Shown here in pieces: positions 45,661 to 57,183 of a DNA stretch of 64,000 nucleotides. The stretch covers positions 44,442-108,441 of the forward strand of contig KL197745.1 in assembly GCA_000697665.1 (NCBI GenBank), in the 5' to 3' direction. The notes under the pieces were generated by a model. That model did not search any database, was not told the origin of the DNA, and saw only the letters and a program-made list of their open reading frames with translations. The translations under genes and the position numbers were made by a program. Origin of the DNA: Jaapia argillacea MUCL 33604. Lineage: Eukaryota > Basidiomycota > Agaricomycetes > Jaapiales > Jaapiaceae. Within the stretch, counting starts at the first letter, position 1; every line of letters starts with the position of its first letter.

Positions 45661-47242
45661 TTATTGTTGTCCCACTGCGAGTGGAAGACTCTTCGACCTC
45701 GGTCGAGTCAAGCCCAATGCGGACCGGATCTTTTGTTGCACAGTCGTCCTGAATCGACTGGGCCCATGAAGTGTCCGCCCAACTAAAGCCGAAACCATTA
45801 GCACTGCCAGTGGGAAAGTTGAAGAGAAGTAACACCGCACTTTTTGACTTTGGGGTGATGATTTCAGTCTGGGGATGGGCACTCGCGCTAGACCTCGATG
45901 TGGACAAGGAAAGTCTGTTGAACATAAGGCGCAGCCACTCTCGAGTACGAGTAAAGGCTTCCAAAAGGTTGAAACCTGAGAAATGAATTCGGGGATTAGA
46001 AGTCGTCTAGACCCGTGGACAGTAATATAACATACACTTTCTCTTCGGCAAGGGCTTTCGCTCTGAAGATACAACAATTCGTCTCCGTCGGAAAACAAGG
46101 ATGCAAAGGACGTACCTGGTTCCGAACATGTATCGGCGGAAGGTTGTGAGTTAGCAGCAAGCATCCGGTCCTGCTCTTCCCTCATTTCTCGCACCCAAAC
46201 AGTCTCCTCCTCAGCTTCTAGAACTGCCTTGCGTTCCATGAAATCTCGGGCCAGCCTAATCAAGGAGAATCGTCAACAATAGAAACCATCGGAAGTGACG
46301 AGAGGAAGTCACTTTCGGATAGCCTTTTCCTCTTCAAAGAACTCTTGAGGATCGGGAAGCGAGGTTACCTCGGACAGGTCGTAAGTCGCATCGACTGTGA
46401 CATGATCAGTAGGTTCGGCACACATGATACCCAGAAGGAGATTTCCGATCTCCTCGCGACTTCCTTGCTGTGATGTAGTATCTTCGATATCCTTGCACTC
46501 GGCCTCCCCGTGAAATAGAATGGGATCCGGCAGGGTGTGGTCTGCATCGGGTTTCCGCGCAGATTCCAGCTTTCCTTCGACCAACGGTGTTGCTGGCATC
46601 CGTTCTTTCCATAAAGCCGACTTCCGAGCTTGATCTTCATTCCGCAACTCCCTGTGACGTGCCCCCTCGGGAAAGAACATGACGCCCTTGATCTTCGCAT
46701 CATCGAAATCTGCGGACAAGACTCGCACGTCGACGTACAACGTTGAGTGTAAGTAGCAGTTGTCCCATGGTAGGGGCTCCCGTAACTTGATGGGTTTCCG
46801 ACCAGAGGGGTGCTCGGTGGTTGGCCAAAGAGGGACACACATGCTAGAATCGCGAACGCCATCGGCAGAGGGCGAGGGGAGACCTTGTGTGAGGAAATAA
46901 ATTCGACATTCCGTGTATGGATCGTCACGTAACGGCAGGCCGTGCATCTGACCAATGGATGTGAATCCTCCTGCCAAGTATGAAAGTGATCCACCTCACC
47001 TCCTGAACAAAGCCGGCATAAGTTCTGCGGGGAAGGCTGTCCGGATCGAGCGCTTCACTCACGTCTTCTCCGAACAGGGAGTCAATGGTCGCAGTGGGAT
47101 TGATAGAGAATACAACCATGGAGTGGATGCGTGGACTGTTGGCGACACCATCCCACACCTCATCTGGATGCCTATGATCGATGGAGGAGATGTCAGAGAA
47201 TGCATCAGCAGAAACAACTGAAGCGTGGTCAGACTCAGGCAT
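45661..47242 (-). CDS. Family X copy 3, unknown function
   Basis: All six exons are present with canonical junctions. Exon 1 runs from MPESDHASVVSADAFSDISS to GFVQEV. Exon 2 reads HGLPLRDDPYTECRIYFLTQ, then PSGRKPIKLREPLPWDNCYL, and ends FFEEEKAIRK. Exon 2 is longer than in copies 1 and 4, with an insert around SALWKERMPATPLVEGKLE that copy 5 shares. Exon 3 is the acidic helix (AVLEAEEETVWVREMREEQD). The last exon ends SALGLTRPRSKSLPLAVGQQ. No internal stop or frame break was seen in the exons. It lies head-to-tail with X2 and X4. Function unknown. Confidence 0.75.
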
Positions 47243-47351
47243 TGCGCCGAGTGGCAAGGTGGCAGGGTCGTTGATGAGGTTGAAGAGAGATGAGTGATGT
47301 TATGAAGCGAGGGCGATACATCTTTTCCTGCTCGTTGATATCGAAACCAGA

Positions 47352-47374
47352 AGAGAATAAGAGCAGAACAATTG
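47352..47374 (-). promoter_or_regulatory. Conserved X upstream element, copy 3
   Basis: GAGAATAAGAGCAGAACAAT followed by TG, 110 bp upstream of the X3 ATG. This is the consensus form. Confidence 0.6.
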
Positions 47375-47700
47375 AGAAAAGGCAGAGCATTGGGAGCCTT
47401 GTAAGTAGGAAGTAAGTTAGGTACTAGGTAGGCGTTCTCTCGTTTTTGTTCCACTTCCAGTTCCGAAGAGATATAATCACCGTTACGTAATACCAGAACG
47501 TTCTGTCCAGTGGGCCAAGCAGGAACGTTTCGCGGTAAACTTCCTGTCATATTGTTGGTGATCGAGGATCGAGGACAGGAGACCTTGATTGATGTACACA
47601 GCGGTCGGGTAGGGTACATGATTGGGTAGTCCAGAGGGTGTCAGAAAGCATGGAAGTAAGTAAAGGTGAGGGGGGGACAACAATGTGTACGCCACTCGAG

Positions 47701-49208
47701 CTATTCCACTACGAGTGGAAGAGGCTTCGACTTCCGTTTGGTCAAACCCAACGCGGACCGGATCTTCTGCTGTACCGTCGACCTGAATCGACTAGGCCCA
47801 TGGTGTGTCCGCCCAACTAAATCTTGAGCAGTTAGCACTTGACGGCGGAACAGAAGGTAGGACACACATTTTGACTCGGAGGTGATAACTTCAGCTTGGG
47901 GAAGTGAGCTAGAGCTGGACACCGATGTCGACACGGGAAATTTATTGAGGACAGGTCCCAGCCACTCTCGAGTACGAGTCAAAAGTTGCAAAAGCTTGCA
48001 ACCTACCAAAGGAATTCGGCGATCAGAGGAACTCGGTGACGATAAGAAAAGAACACACGATTTCTCTTCGGCGAGGGTTTTTGGTCTTGAAATAAAACAG
48101 TTTGTCTCCGTCGGCGAAATGAGCATGGGAAGAACGTACCGAGTTCTGGAGGTATATCAGCGGAAGGCTGTGAGTTAGCAGCAAGCATCCGTTCCTGCTC
48201 TTCTTTCATTTCCAGTGCCCAACCAGCCTCCTCCTCAGCTTCCAGAGCAATCTTGCGTTCCACGAACTCTTGGGCCAGCCTAATGAAGGAGAATCATCAA
48301 CAACAGACACAATGTGAAAGGGAAGAGTGGAAATCACTTTCGGAGTGCTTTCTCCTCTTCAAAGAACTCCAGAGGATCAGGAAGAGAAGATACCTCGGAC
48401 AGGTCATAAGTTGCATCGACAATGACATGGTCAGAAGGTCCAGCACACATGATACCCAGAAGCAGGTTTCCGAACTCCTCGCGACCTCCTTGACTTAATG
48501 CGATATCCTCGCACTCAGCCTCCCCATGAGCGAGAGGGGGATCCGGGAGATCGCGCTCTCCATCGGCCACCATGTTTCCTTCTACCAACATCCTAGCTTG
48601 ATCTTCATTCCGAAATTCTCTGTGGTACGCAACCTCGGGACATAACATGACACCGCGGATCTTTGCATCGTCGAAGTCTGCAGACAAGACTCGCACGTCA
48701 ATGTACAACGTGGAGTGCAAGTAGCAGTTCTCCCAGGGCAGCGGCTCTCGTAGCCTGATGGGTTTCCGGCCAGAGGGGTGTTCGGTAGTCGGCCAAAGAG
48801 GAGTACACATGCTAGACTCGCGACCATCTTTAACGCATGGCGAGGGAAGACCTTGAGCGATAAAATATATCCGACAATCCGTGTATGGATCGTCGTATGA
48901 TGGCAGGCCATAAGTCTACCAAAAGACACGTGAATCTATTCGTCAAGAAGAAATGATATTCACCGTACCTTCTCGATAAAGCCGACAAAAGCCCTCCGTA
49001 GAAGATTGTCTGTGTTGAGCGCTTCGCTCGCATCTTCTCCGAACAAAGAGTCAATGGTTGCGGTGGGGTTGATAGAAAATGCCACGATAGAGTGGATGCG
49101 TGGGCTGCGGGTGACACAGTCCCATACCTCATCCGGGTGACGATCATCAAAGGAGATATCGGAGAACGTTTGAAGAGAAGCGACTGAAGCCCTGTCAGAT
49201 TCTGGCAT
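47701..49208 (-). CDS. Family X copy 4, unknown function (reference model)
   Basis: The best resolved copy. Exons are 49208-48969, 48915-48338, 48279-48140, 48085-48059 (27 nt), 48002-47868 and 47816-47701, giving 411 residues with phases 0, 2, 1, 1, 1. Order: N-terminal region (SFDDRHPDEVWD, SINPTATIDSLFGEDAS); core (YGLPSYDDPYTDCRIYFIAQ, PSGRKPIRLREPLPWENCYL); acidic linker; helix (ALEAEEEAGWALEMKEEQER); microexon DQKPSPKRNR; Ser-rich region; basic tail SALGLTKRKSKPLPLVVE. I do not recognise the family. The ATG is chosen because AMPESDR is common to the copies. A Y gene starts 495 bp away on the other strand, so the two share one intergenic promoter region. Confidence 0.8.
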
Positions 49209-49703
49209 TGCAAGCAGCAAGGTGGAATTATCGTTGGTAAGGTCGAGGCGAGATGGACGATGTTTTCAAGTGAGAGAGGGGCATCTTGTCCTGGTGATTG
49301 ATATCGAAATGGGCGGAGAATAAGGACAGAACAATTAGCGAAAGGGGAGAGGCGCCTTGTAGGTCCACGTATTTGTGACTGTCTGATGTCTTGTGCCCGA
49401 TTTGGTGATTGACGCCACCTTGAAACAATCTTGTTGCGTTCCATCACCAGGAGTGACCCATATTCCGTTCAGCTCGACAAAACTCAACAACGGCTGGATA
49501 TTTCTCCCTTGTTCTCCTTACATTTTTGTCTGGCCCGTTATTGCGTCCTATTGTCTGGATGAACTCAACAAGAACCCGAGTTTTCGACCTATTTGTCTCT
49601 AGATGTCATGGATGATCCTGTGAGGGTTATAAGTTGTCCTGAGCTGGTCTAATCGCAATAGAATATCTCCCATCACACGTTGACCTGCCAATCTTACTCA
49701 TCC
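49209..49703. promoter_or_regulatory. Divergent promoter region X4 / Y1
   Basis: A 495-bp space between X4 (minus) and Y1 (plus). The X-side block at 49316-49336 (GAGAATAAGGACAGAACAAT) lies 108 bp from the X4 ATG. The Y-side block around 49400-49600 is shared with the X6/Y2 spacer and with the orphan sequence at 42190-42421. Confidence 0.6.
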
Positions 49704-50890
49704 ATGAACCCTTGCGCCCACCCTCCTCGCGACTCTTCACCACATTTCAGGGCATTGCCCCTGAACGTCGGTGATGTCTGCCTTACCTTCGGTTCAATCA
49801 AGTTACCCATTGTCAAGCTGATCAATGGAAGTCGATCTACTGTGACACAAATCACTCGCCGAACTCAAAGAGATCTTGAACAGGACTTCACTCGAAACAA
49901 GCTGCGTCCCAGCATCGTTGGCGAAACCCGGCCTAAGAGCGCTGGGCTGGACTGGCAGCCCTCTGTATGGTATATGGCAACCTTCGGAAACGATCCTTTA
50001 ACCTCCCTTCCAAAGCTGTACCAGCATTTTCTTATGGCCGTGAATTTGCCTGCAAAGGTGGATCACATCCATACGACTCCTGAGTGGCAGTGCGCTTCGC
50101 AGCAGTGGGTTTTGGCGTTATGTTACCAGCCTCCAAAACATTTCCCATTGAGCGAAAGGTTTACCACGAAGGGAAACGCCGAGGGCACCTCTAGCACTGA
50201 GTATCGGGTTGACCCCGACATGATGTCTTTGCTGGAAGCTTTCAGTGAATCGAGGAGCCTTCAATGGCATCGTCTGGGAAGGCCGAAGCAAGCTCAGTTC
50301 ATAGCTCAATTTAATGTGGGCGTTTCTGTCAGTACCTTGTCGAACTTAACTTAACCAATGCGGCGCAGAGACATGTCGTTAACCGGACCGACGAGGTAAC
50401 TATCTCTACCTCCCATGAACTCTCGTCCTAACACTCAAAACTTCAGCTCGCCAACTCTGTCGGAAGACCTCCCAATTTCCAGTCGCATACTCGAGCAGTA
50501 GTCACACGTTCGGTAAGCTGTTGATCCATCTGCAGTTTGTTCTGCCCCTGAAGTACTGCAAACTAGCCTGATCAGAGCAGATGCAGCCCATCTTCTATCC
50601 GTTCGAAGATGTCGAACCTCTTGCGCGAATTTCCCCTCCCGCGGTTCCAACAAAGCCGCACCGACCTCAATTCTTTGGCCAATGTCAGTCGGACTTCGTC
50701 CAGTACAACACATACAGCTGCAAAGCCATCGACGACTCGTCACCGACCTACACCCGTCGATGTCGCCGCTGCAAAGCGGCCTCACGCTTGCCGTTCTTCG
50801 CACCCTAGTGTCGCGGATCATAACCCATACGCTCTGCTCGCTTCCCTCCCACCAACCCCTCCATCGTCTCCCCCGATCTTAGCTTGCTGA
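49704..50890 (+). CDS. Family Y copy 1, unknown function
   Basis: Four exons. 49704-50315 encodes 204 residues including YGDVCLTFG-type sequence (here NVGDVCLTFGSIKLPIVKLI), VWYMATFGNDPL, LPKLYQHFLMAVNLP and TPEWQCASQQWVLAL. A 27-nt microexon, 50369-50395, encodes RHVVNRTDE. 50447-50512 encodes LANSVGRPPNFQ. A last exon starts near 50576. In the last exon two frames stay open in both Y copies (one ending SSPPILAC, one LHRLPRS), and I cannot decide between them, so the C-terminus is uncertain (about 335-340 residues). Start: the ATG at 49704 is conserved in copy 2. I recognise no domain. The gene is divergent from X4 and co-duplicated with it. Confidence 0.7.
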
Positions 50891-51084
50891 TCCTACTTGT
50901 TGATATGATCATGATCCCCATCCGTCTATAATGGGGCAACTTCCCCAGACCTGGAGTCCACGATTCCGCTGTTATTTATTCAAGATACTCTATACACTCC
51001 ATTTTTCTGTTTCCGATTATTCGAATGTACGCTTAATATTCTCAGGTGAGATCATTATCACCTCCGAAGCTATTGTGATGTCAT

Positions 51085-52200
51085 GTGTCCTGCCGATGGA
51101 ATGACGTTAACCAGGAGCAGGAATGAAGGCGTTGTCGCCAAGTTTGTGAAGTACCGTTGTCCATCGGAGAGCCACGGCTGTTTCTCCAACCTTCCTTTCT
51201 GTGGACGCACCCTCATCTGAAATTGGGATAACCGGACTTCGAGCAACGCGTGCGCGTCTAGGAATGGCCGGGAGAGACAAGACTGAAAATGCGACAAAGA
51301 CACAGCCGGGCAAGGTAGACGTCGAGAGCGAGTTGTGCTTGAGACTTTCGGCTGGCGGGCGCTGTGACAGAGGTACTGGAGGAAGGAAGGCTGCCGGGTC
51401 AGCCTGAGGGAGTCGGTAGAAACTTCCTTGACGTCATCCTCGACGAAGCGGTGGATGGAGAAAGGGATATAACACCTGGTATCAGAAAGAGGAGTCTCTT
51501 CGACGCGGGTTCGACACTCACCAGAGCCACCCGGCTAAGCTCGGAGACGACCTTGCTCTCCTTGCGGGGAAACCAAATGAGGTCCTTGGATTCCGGAATG
51601 ACTTTCGGGATGGATGCGTCGAAATTTTTAACCGAAGAATGGGACCCGTCAGGATGGCTTGAAATCGAAGGTATAGGACGGGGGAACTTGAAGTAACCAC
51701 ACCGAAGATTGTTTTACATCGTGATCACGAACATTGGCTTGCTCGAGCCTCGGAAAGGTATAGTCGATGTCATAAGTATTTTCTGTACAGGTTGACGTTA
51801 GCAAGGAGCGAAAATTGAGTATATTGTTGCCAAGGTGAGACGTACCACACCCCTTGGGGACGAAGGATTCCTCTCCAACGTCACTCTCTGTGGGTCATGA
51901 TCCGAAGTTGGGTTCACGGACTTCAAGCGATGCGTAGACATATAGGAACGGTGATACCATGAAGACATCCCTTTTAGCTTCTGAAACCAGGCCTGAATCG
52001 TTGGCGAATGGAGCAATCGTTGAGGTCTGGCGAGGCAAGACGGAAAATATGGACCAAGACATGGCCGGCCAAGGCAGACGTCGGGTGCGAGCTCTACTTG
52101 AGACTTTCCACTGGCGGGCATTCTGACGGAAGTACAGGAGGAAGGCCGCCTCAACAAGGCTGCCAAGGATCCGAGATTTCGTAGGGCCTTCGCTGGCACC
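51085..52200. repeat. Two diverged copies of an unrecognised ~350-bp segment
   Basis: Segments about 51100-51420 and 51800-52160 are alignable, sharing words such as GACGTTA, GAGACTTTC and AGGAGGAAGG. Read on the minus strand they give similar residues (FQSCLSRPF / FPSCLARPQ; RPQKGRLEK / DPQRVTLER), but frames are broken and differ between copies. They look like remains of a duplicated minus-strand gene placed 3' of Y1. The start of the same segment is recognisable downstream of Y2 near 60640. Confidence 0.45.
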
Positions 52201-52697
52201 ATCCTTGACAAAACTGTGAACGGGGAATGGCATTTAACACCTGGAACGTATCAGCAAGGGAGTATCTTCTACATGGATTCGGCACTCACCAGATCTACTG
52301 GTAAGATTGGAGGCGACCGTGTAAACCGTGTTTCGAGGGAGGAGCAGCGTAGATAAGCTAGTTCGGTGGAGTAACACAGTGTATCATTGGTAAGGAATGA
52401 GTTCAAATTATTGGAAGACACCCAGGGTCCTCTCTGGTGGCAGAGATGCGGTACCTTGAAGGAACGACACCGAGGACTCAGATGTGTTGCCCTCAATTAA
52501 GCGTGTCGTTGAGCATTCATTATCCCAAGGACTCATTCGAAGTACTATCAGCGGAAGCGCCAGGCATACAGTACAATCAGCAAGAATGAATACAGGGCTA
52601 AGTCTGTGGAGGGTGCTGAGGGTGCTATTTGTCGAAGCTGGGTTTGACTTTGTGAAATTTCAGATTCGTCGTTGACATCTCTCTCTTCTTCCTCAAG
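52201..52697. other. No gene seen
   Basis: Short frames only, between the duplicated fragments and the broken Rieske remnant. Confidence 0.4.
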
Positions 52698-53330
52698 ATG
52701 GAATTCGTCGAGCACGCATCTCCAGTCTTGAAGATGGCGCTCTACACCAACAAAACCACAGAATCGCATCCTATTCACAACTCCTGCCCACTCTCCGATC
52801 GTCAAGGCCAACATATACACCAATTCTTCGTTTCTGTTCCGACTTTCATCACACCTGCGGTTATACCACGTCTAGGAATTATGAAGACCCAGCGAATCAA
52901 ATCTTGTGATGGTGGATACTTGTCCTCACCTGGGAGTTGATATGGTGCCATATGCTGAGATTGAGAAGTACGAGTCGTCCCGATCGCTATCTACCCTTAC
53001 TGGTGAGCATCTACGAGGGCAATTTATTCCTTCCCTCCGACTTAAATTCACTATAGCTATTCTGTTTGACCTGACCTGGGATGGTAGAGAGTGAAACGGG
53101 ATCGAGTGCGCGCACTTTGTTTGTCTGCAGCAACGGTGAGCATCTGTGAGGCTGTCTCCTCCTTCACTTATTCAACCTGAATTCGTCGTAGTTATCACCT
53201 CCGATGTCTAAGTTTGCTCGAGTACAGGGAGAGATACATGTACGTCGAGACGACGAGAGAAGGAACGCATTGGAGCCTTTTGGAACTGTCCCCGGTTTTC
53301 GAAGGTCAGCCACACCTGTCCGTCCTTTAT
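52698..53330 (+). pseudogene. Remnant of the Rieske half of the Rieske-DUF455 gene
   Basis: Starts ATGGAATTCGTCGAGCACGC, matching the presumed start of the intact gene at 60800. It keeps the first half of the Rieske cluster site (CPHLGVDMVPYAEIEK near 52925-52970), but the second half has eroded: LSTLTG stands where the intact gene has VCPWHR. The following exon (ESETGSSARTLF and later EYRERYMYVETTREGTHWSL) is in broken frames. The DUF455 half does not follow directly; instead the psi-DUF455 block begins about 200 bp further on at 53529. It could not bind a [2Fe-2S] cluster. Confidence 0.7.
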
Positions 53331-53528
53331 TTGCAGATTTTGATTGGTCGACCCATACTTATTGGTAGCAGTGCTAACCTTCTTCACTGTGCATGATTCC
53401 CGGTTCGAGTACAGGTCACTCGCCGTCCTTTACTGCTCGTCCATTGTCATGCCCATCCGTTGGAACGATGAGACTCTCCATACACCATCAACTGAAGCTG
53501 CTGCTTTTTCGCCCTCACGTGTTTCAAA

Positions 53529-54920
53529 TTCTGTGTCATGTACGATCCTGGGAGTGCTATGAACTGTCCTTTCCTGCTCTAATCGGATGACCAGACTGTG
53601 GAGCTGAGGCCGGTGTTGGAAGGTCCGTCGCGCCCTTCCATTTTTTGGTCGTTTTATTCAATCTTGCTGCATTGGCAGATTTTACTGACCCCCACCATCT
53701 CCAACGCAACCGTTGCTACTTCGAAAAGTACGACGACCCATGATAGAATGGATGAGTAACCCATATTCCCCTTGAAGCACCCGCATTGGCTGAGCGGGCG
53801 GTTCTGATCCTCAGCACCGATCCATCTCTCAAGGTATGCCCTCCAGACTTTATCTCGCACTCATCGTCAACCTCCGTCTCCTTGTTCTTTCTTGATTCTG
53901 ATGCACCATTCCCAGGGTCCCGAACGCGTCTCGCAGTCCACCACTTCCGTTCCACCCAACTCTCCTCGATTGGATAATACGCAAAGAACGTACCTGATAC
54001 ACCGCATCGACATGAGTTGTGTATGACGAATGTCGTTGAGTTTGGAGCGGCAAGGTTGGTGAGGTCGGTGAGGATGTATGCGGAGAGGCGAGGGTGAATG
54101 TAGTTGATGAGGCAAAATCAAACGTTAACGGAGAGGTGAGGCTGAAAGGGAAGCGAGATGAGAAGGCGATTGGGAAGAATTGTAGTAAAGTTCTCCCTCA
54201 AGGGAAGGGGACCAAAGTATTTGAAAGGAAGTGTTATGATGCTCCGTGCAGTAGCGAGCATCGAACAATGGGCGTAAGTCCCTATCTTCATCTTTGTCTC
54301 ACCACTTACCCATTGCCCTCCATCTTGATAGGATCCGCCTCGCGTACGTCCCCTTTTTCAATTACCACATCCTGATCTCACATAGATGGGACATAACAGC
54401 ACGATTTGGACTTTGCCACCCAACACTCCCTCTAGCCATCTATTTCGATCTCACCAAAGCCGCTTTGGACGAAAATGGACATTTTTCGTTGCTGCGAGCG
54501 AGGTTACGCTGGTTGTATGGAAGTTTGGCCCTGCATGTAGTTTCGTGGGAGAGTGCGTGGGTTACTCAGGACTCATTGCTGAGTAGGTTCGCACTGTTGC
54601 TGGTGGCTACACCCACTGTCGGTCGAATGATGATATTGACCGATCTCTGACAATTGCGCATTTAGTACACGAAGCCAGAGTGCACATCAACTCGAAGAAT
54701 TATCGACGGGTGTTTGAAGTCGTCCTCGACCGAACAAAAGTCCTATTAGCATCGAACGAAGACATCCAGAAAGCCATCGAAACAATAACGTATGACCTCG
54801 GAAAGCCAGGCTCGTCCGTGGAGCCTCTTTTCCTCCTAAATTACCTTCCGGCAGCTTCGCCCAATGGTCAGCATGGACACGTCTCGAGTTTGCTCGCAAA
54901 TTTCACGTCACCAAGCCTAT
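53529..54920 (+). pseudogene. Broken DUF455 copy 2
   Basis: Sister of 42422-43800, differing at only a few percent of positions by eye over about 1.3 kb. It retains LPQGKG (about 54200), SIEQWA (about 54265), the 12-nt microexon with intact GT donor (about 54332-54343), HFSLLRARLRWLYG (about 54490) and LTIAHLVHEA (about 54650-54675). It then passes into the same unrelated VHINSKNYRRVFEVV frame as copy 1. The C-terminal metal-ligand region of DUF455 is missing in both, so the lesion predates the block duplication. Small differences (GT versus AT at the microexon donor) show later independent decay. Confidence 0.8.
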
Positions 54921-55188
54921 AGTCTCCCTAAAGGGTATCAACGTATATGTCAACGTTGATGATTGTACAGTTGGTATTTGACTGCGGGAGGTGTAAGGAG
55001 TAACATCTGGAAATGTCAATGTTGGCGATTGGCGATTGTTTGGGTCGAAGAGCCCATGATTAAGGTCGGTATCAGTGAGTGTAGGGTACTTGGTCCGGGA
55101 TCCGGAGTACAGAGCGTGTTAGAAAATACAGTACAAATAGTAGATAACTGATGAAGGGCGGACAATGATGTGTATGTGCCACCCGAGA

Positions 55189-56735
55189 TTATCGTTGTTC
55201 CACTCCAAGCGGAACACGCTTCGAATTCCGGGGAGTCAGACCCAATGCGGATCGCATCTTCTGTTGCACCGTCGACATGAATCGAGTAGGCCCACGCGGC
55301 CCAGCTAAATCCTAAGGGTTAGCACTTGGAGATGGAAGAGAAGGAAAGACGCACGTTTTGTGTTGGGAGTGAGCTAGAGCTAGACGTCGATGGCGACAGG
55401 GAAAACTTGTTGAAGATAGACCCCAGCCGCTCTCGAGTACGAGTATAAACTTGCAAAAAGTTGAAACCTGCCAAAGGAATTCGGTGATCAGAAGGCATTC
55501 AGGGAAGACACTGCAAGAAAATAACGTACGATTTCTCTTCGGTAGCGATTTTCGCCCTTGAGATACGATAGTTTATCTCCATGGGCGAAAAGAGCATGCG
55601 AAGAACGCACCTAGCTCCGGGGGTGTATCGGGGGAATGCTGTGAGTTTGCAGCAAGCATTCGGTCCTGCTCTTCCTTCATTTCCCTTGCCCAGCCGGCCT
55701 CCTCCTCAGCTTCCAGAACTGCCTTGTGTTCAATGAACTCTTGGGCCAGGCTAATCAAGGGATCGTCAACAGCTGATACAACGTGAAGGGAGCAGAGGAA
55801 ATCACTTTCGGATTGCCTTCTCCTCTTCAAAGAAGTCTTCGGGTTCAGGAAGAGAGATTATTGTGGAGAGGTCGTAAGTCGCATCGACAGTCACATAATC
55901 TGAAGGTTCAGCACCCATGATACCCAGGAACAGGTTTCCGACCTCCTCGCGACCTCCGTGGATTGATGGAGCGTCGTCGATATCCCCGGACTCAGCCGCT
56001 CCAGAAGACGGAGTTGGATCCGGGAGGCTGTCATCTCCGTCAGGCTTCCGGCAAGAGTCCGCGTTCTCTTCTACTAAACCCTGAGGTGTCGCTGGGGCCC
56101 ATTCTTTCCACAACGCAGACTTCCTAATTTGATCTTCATGCTGGAACTCCATATGGTGTCTGGCCTCTGGAAAGAACATGACGCCGCTGATCTTCGCATC
56201 TTCAAAATCTGCAGACAAAACCCGAACGTCGACATACAGCATCGAGTGTAAGTAGACATTCTCCCAAGGTAGTGGCTCTCGTAGCCTGATGGGTTTCCGA
56301 CCAGAGGGATGTTCAGTGGTGGGCCAAATGGGGACACACATGCTCGACTCGCGAAGACCGTCGGCGGAGGGCGAGGGGAGACCTTGCGTGAGAAAATAAA
56401 TTCGACAATCCGTGTAAGGATCGTCGCGCAATGGCAGGCCGAAATGCTACCAGTTGGACATGAATCCAAGCGCCAAGGAAAAAGGCGATCCACTTTACCT
56501 CCTGGATGAATCCTACATAAGGCCTGCGGGGAAAGCTTCCGGGATTGAGCAATATGCTCACATCTTCGCCAAGGAGAGAGTCAAGGGTGGAGGTAGGGTT
56601 AATGGAGAACACCACAATGGAGTAGATGCGTGGGCTGCGAATGACTCGGTCCCACACCTCATCCGAGTGCCTATAGTCGATGGAAATATCAGAGTATGGA
56701 GCAGAAAGAACCGAAACTCGGTCAGATTGAGACAT
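55189..56735 (-). CDS. Family X copy 5, unknown function, altered 3' exon
   Basis: Exons 1-4 are intact and conserved: MSQSDRVSVLSAPYSDISID, then GLPLRDDPYTDCRIYFLTQ, then PSGRKPIRLREPLPWENVYL, ending FFEEEKAIRK, and the helix AVLEAEEEAGWAREMKEEQD. In the Ser-rich fifth exon it lacks 22 bp that its sister copy 2 has, between two copies of GGGAGTGA (near 55370). The loss is not a multiple of three, so the final basic exon would be read in another frame or spliced differently. It is probably expressed with a changed C-terminus, or is a beginning pseudogene. It still has the full central core that copy 2 has lost. Confidence 0.65.
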
Positions 56736-56852
56736 TGCAAGTGACAACTTGAAGGAGGCCCGGGCACGGTTGTTGACGAGGTTGAAGAGAGACGGGTGAT
56801 GTTATGAAGCGAGAGCAAAGCATCTTGTCCTGCTGCTCATATCAAAACCAGA

Positions 56853-56875
56853 AGAGAATAAGAGGAGAACAATTA
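56853..56875 (-). promoter_or_regulatory. Conserved X upstream element, copy 5
   Basis: GAGAATAAGAGGAGAACAAT lies 118 bp upstream of the X5 ATG, with one mismatch to the commonest form. Confidence 0.55.
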
Positions 56876-57183
56876 AGAATAGGCAGAGGTCAGGATTGGG
56901 AGCCTTGTAATTAGAAAGTGGTAAGGTTTATCGGCGTTCTCATGTTTTGTTTCACTTCCGACGAAGTCTGATCACCGTTACGTAATAACATAGCCGTCCA
57001 GTGGGCCAAGCAGCGATGTTCTGCAACATTCATATTGTTAGTGATCGAAGATTGTCTGCAACGAGGACAGGAGGCCTCGATTGACGTACGTAGATGTTTG
57101 GTAGGGTACATGATTTGGTAGTGTTAGAAAGCATGGAAGTAATAAAAGGTGACAGTGGGACAACAATATATACGCCACTCGAG

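Noticed and set aside
45563-45964. Alternative C-terminal frame of X3 (SWADTSWAQSI...)
   Set aside because: The same frame has a stop in X4 and X6, whereas the GLTxRKSK frame is open in most copies.
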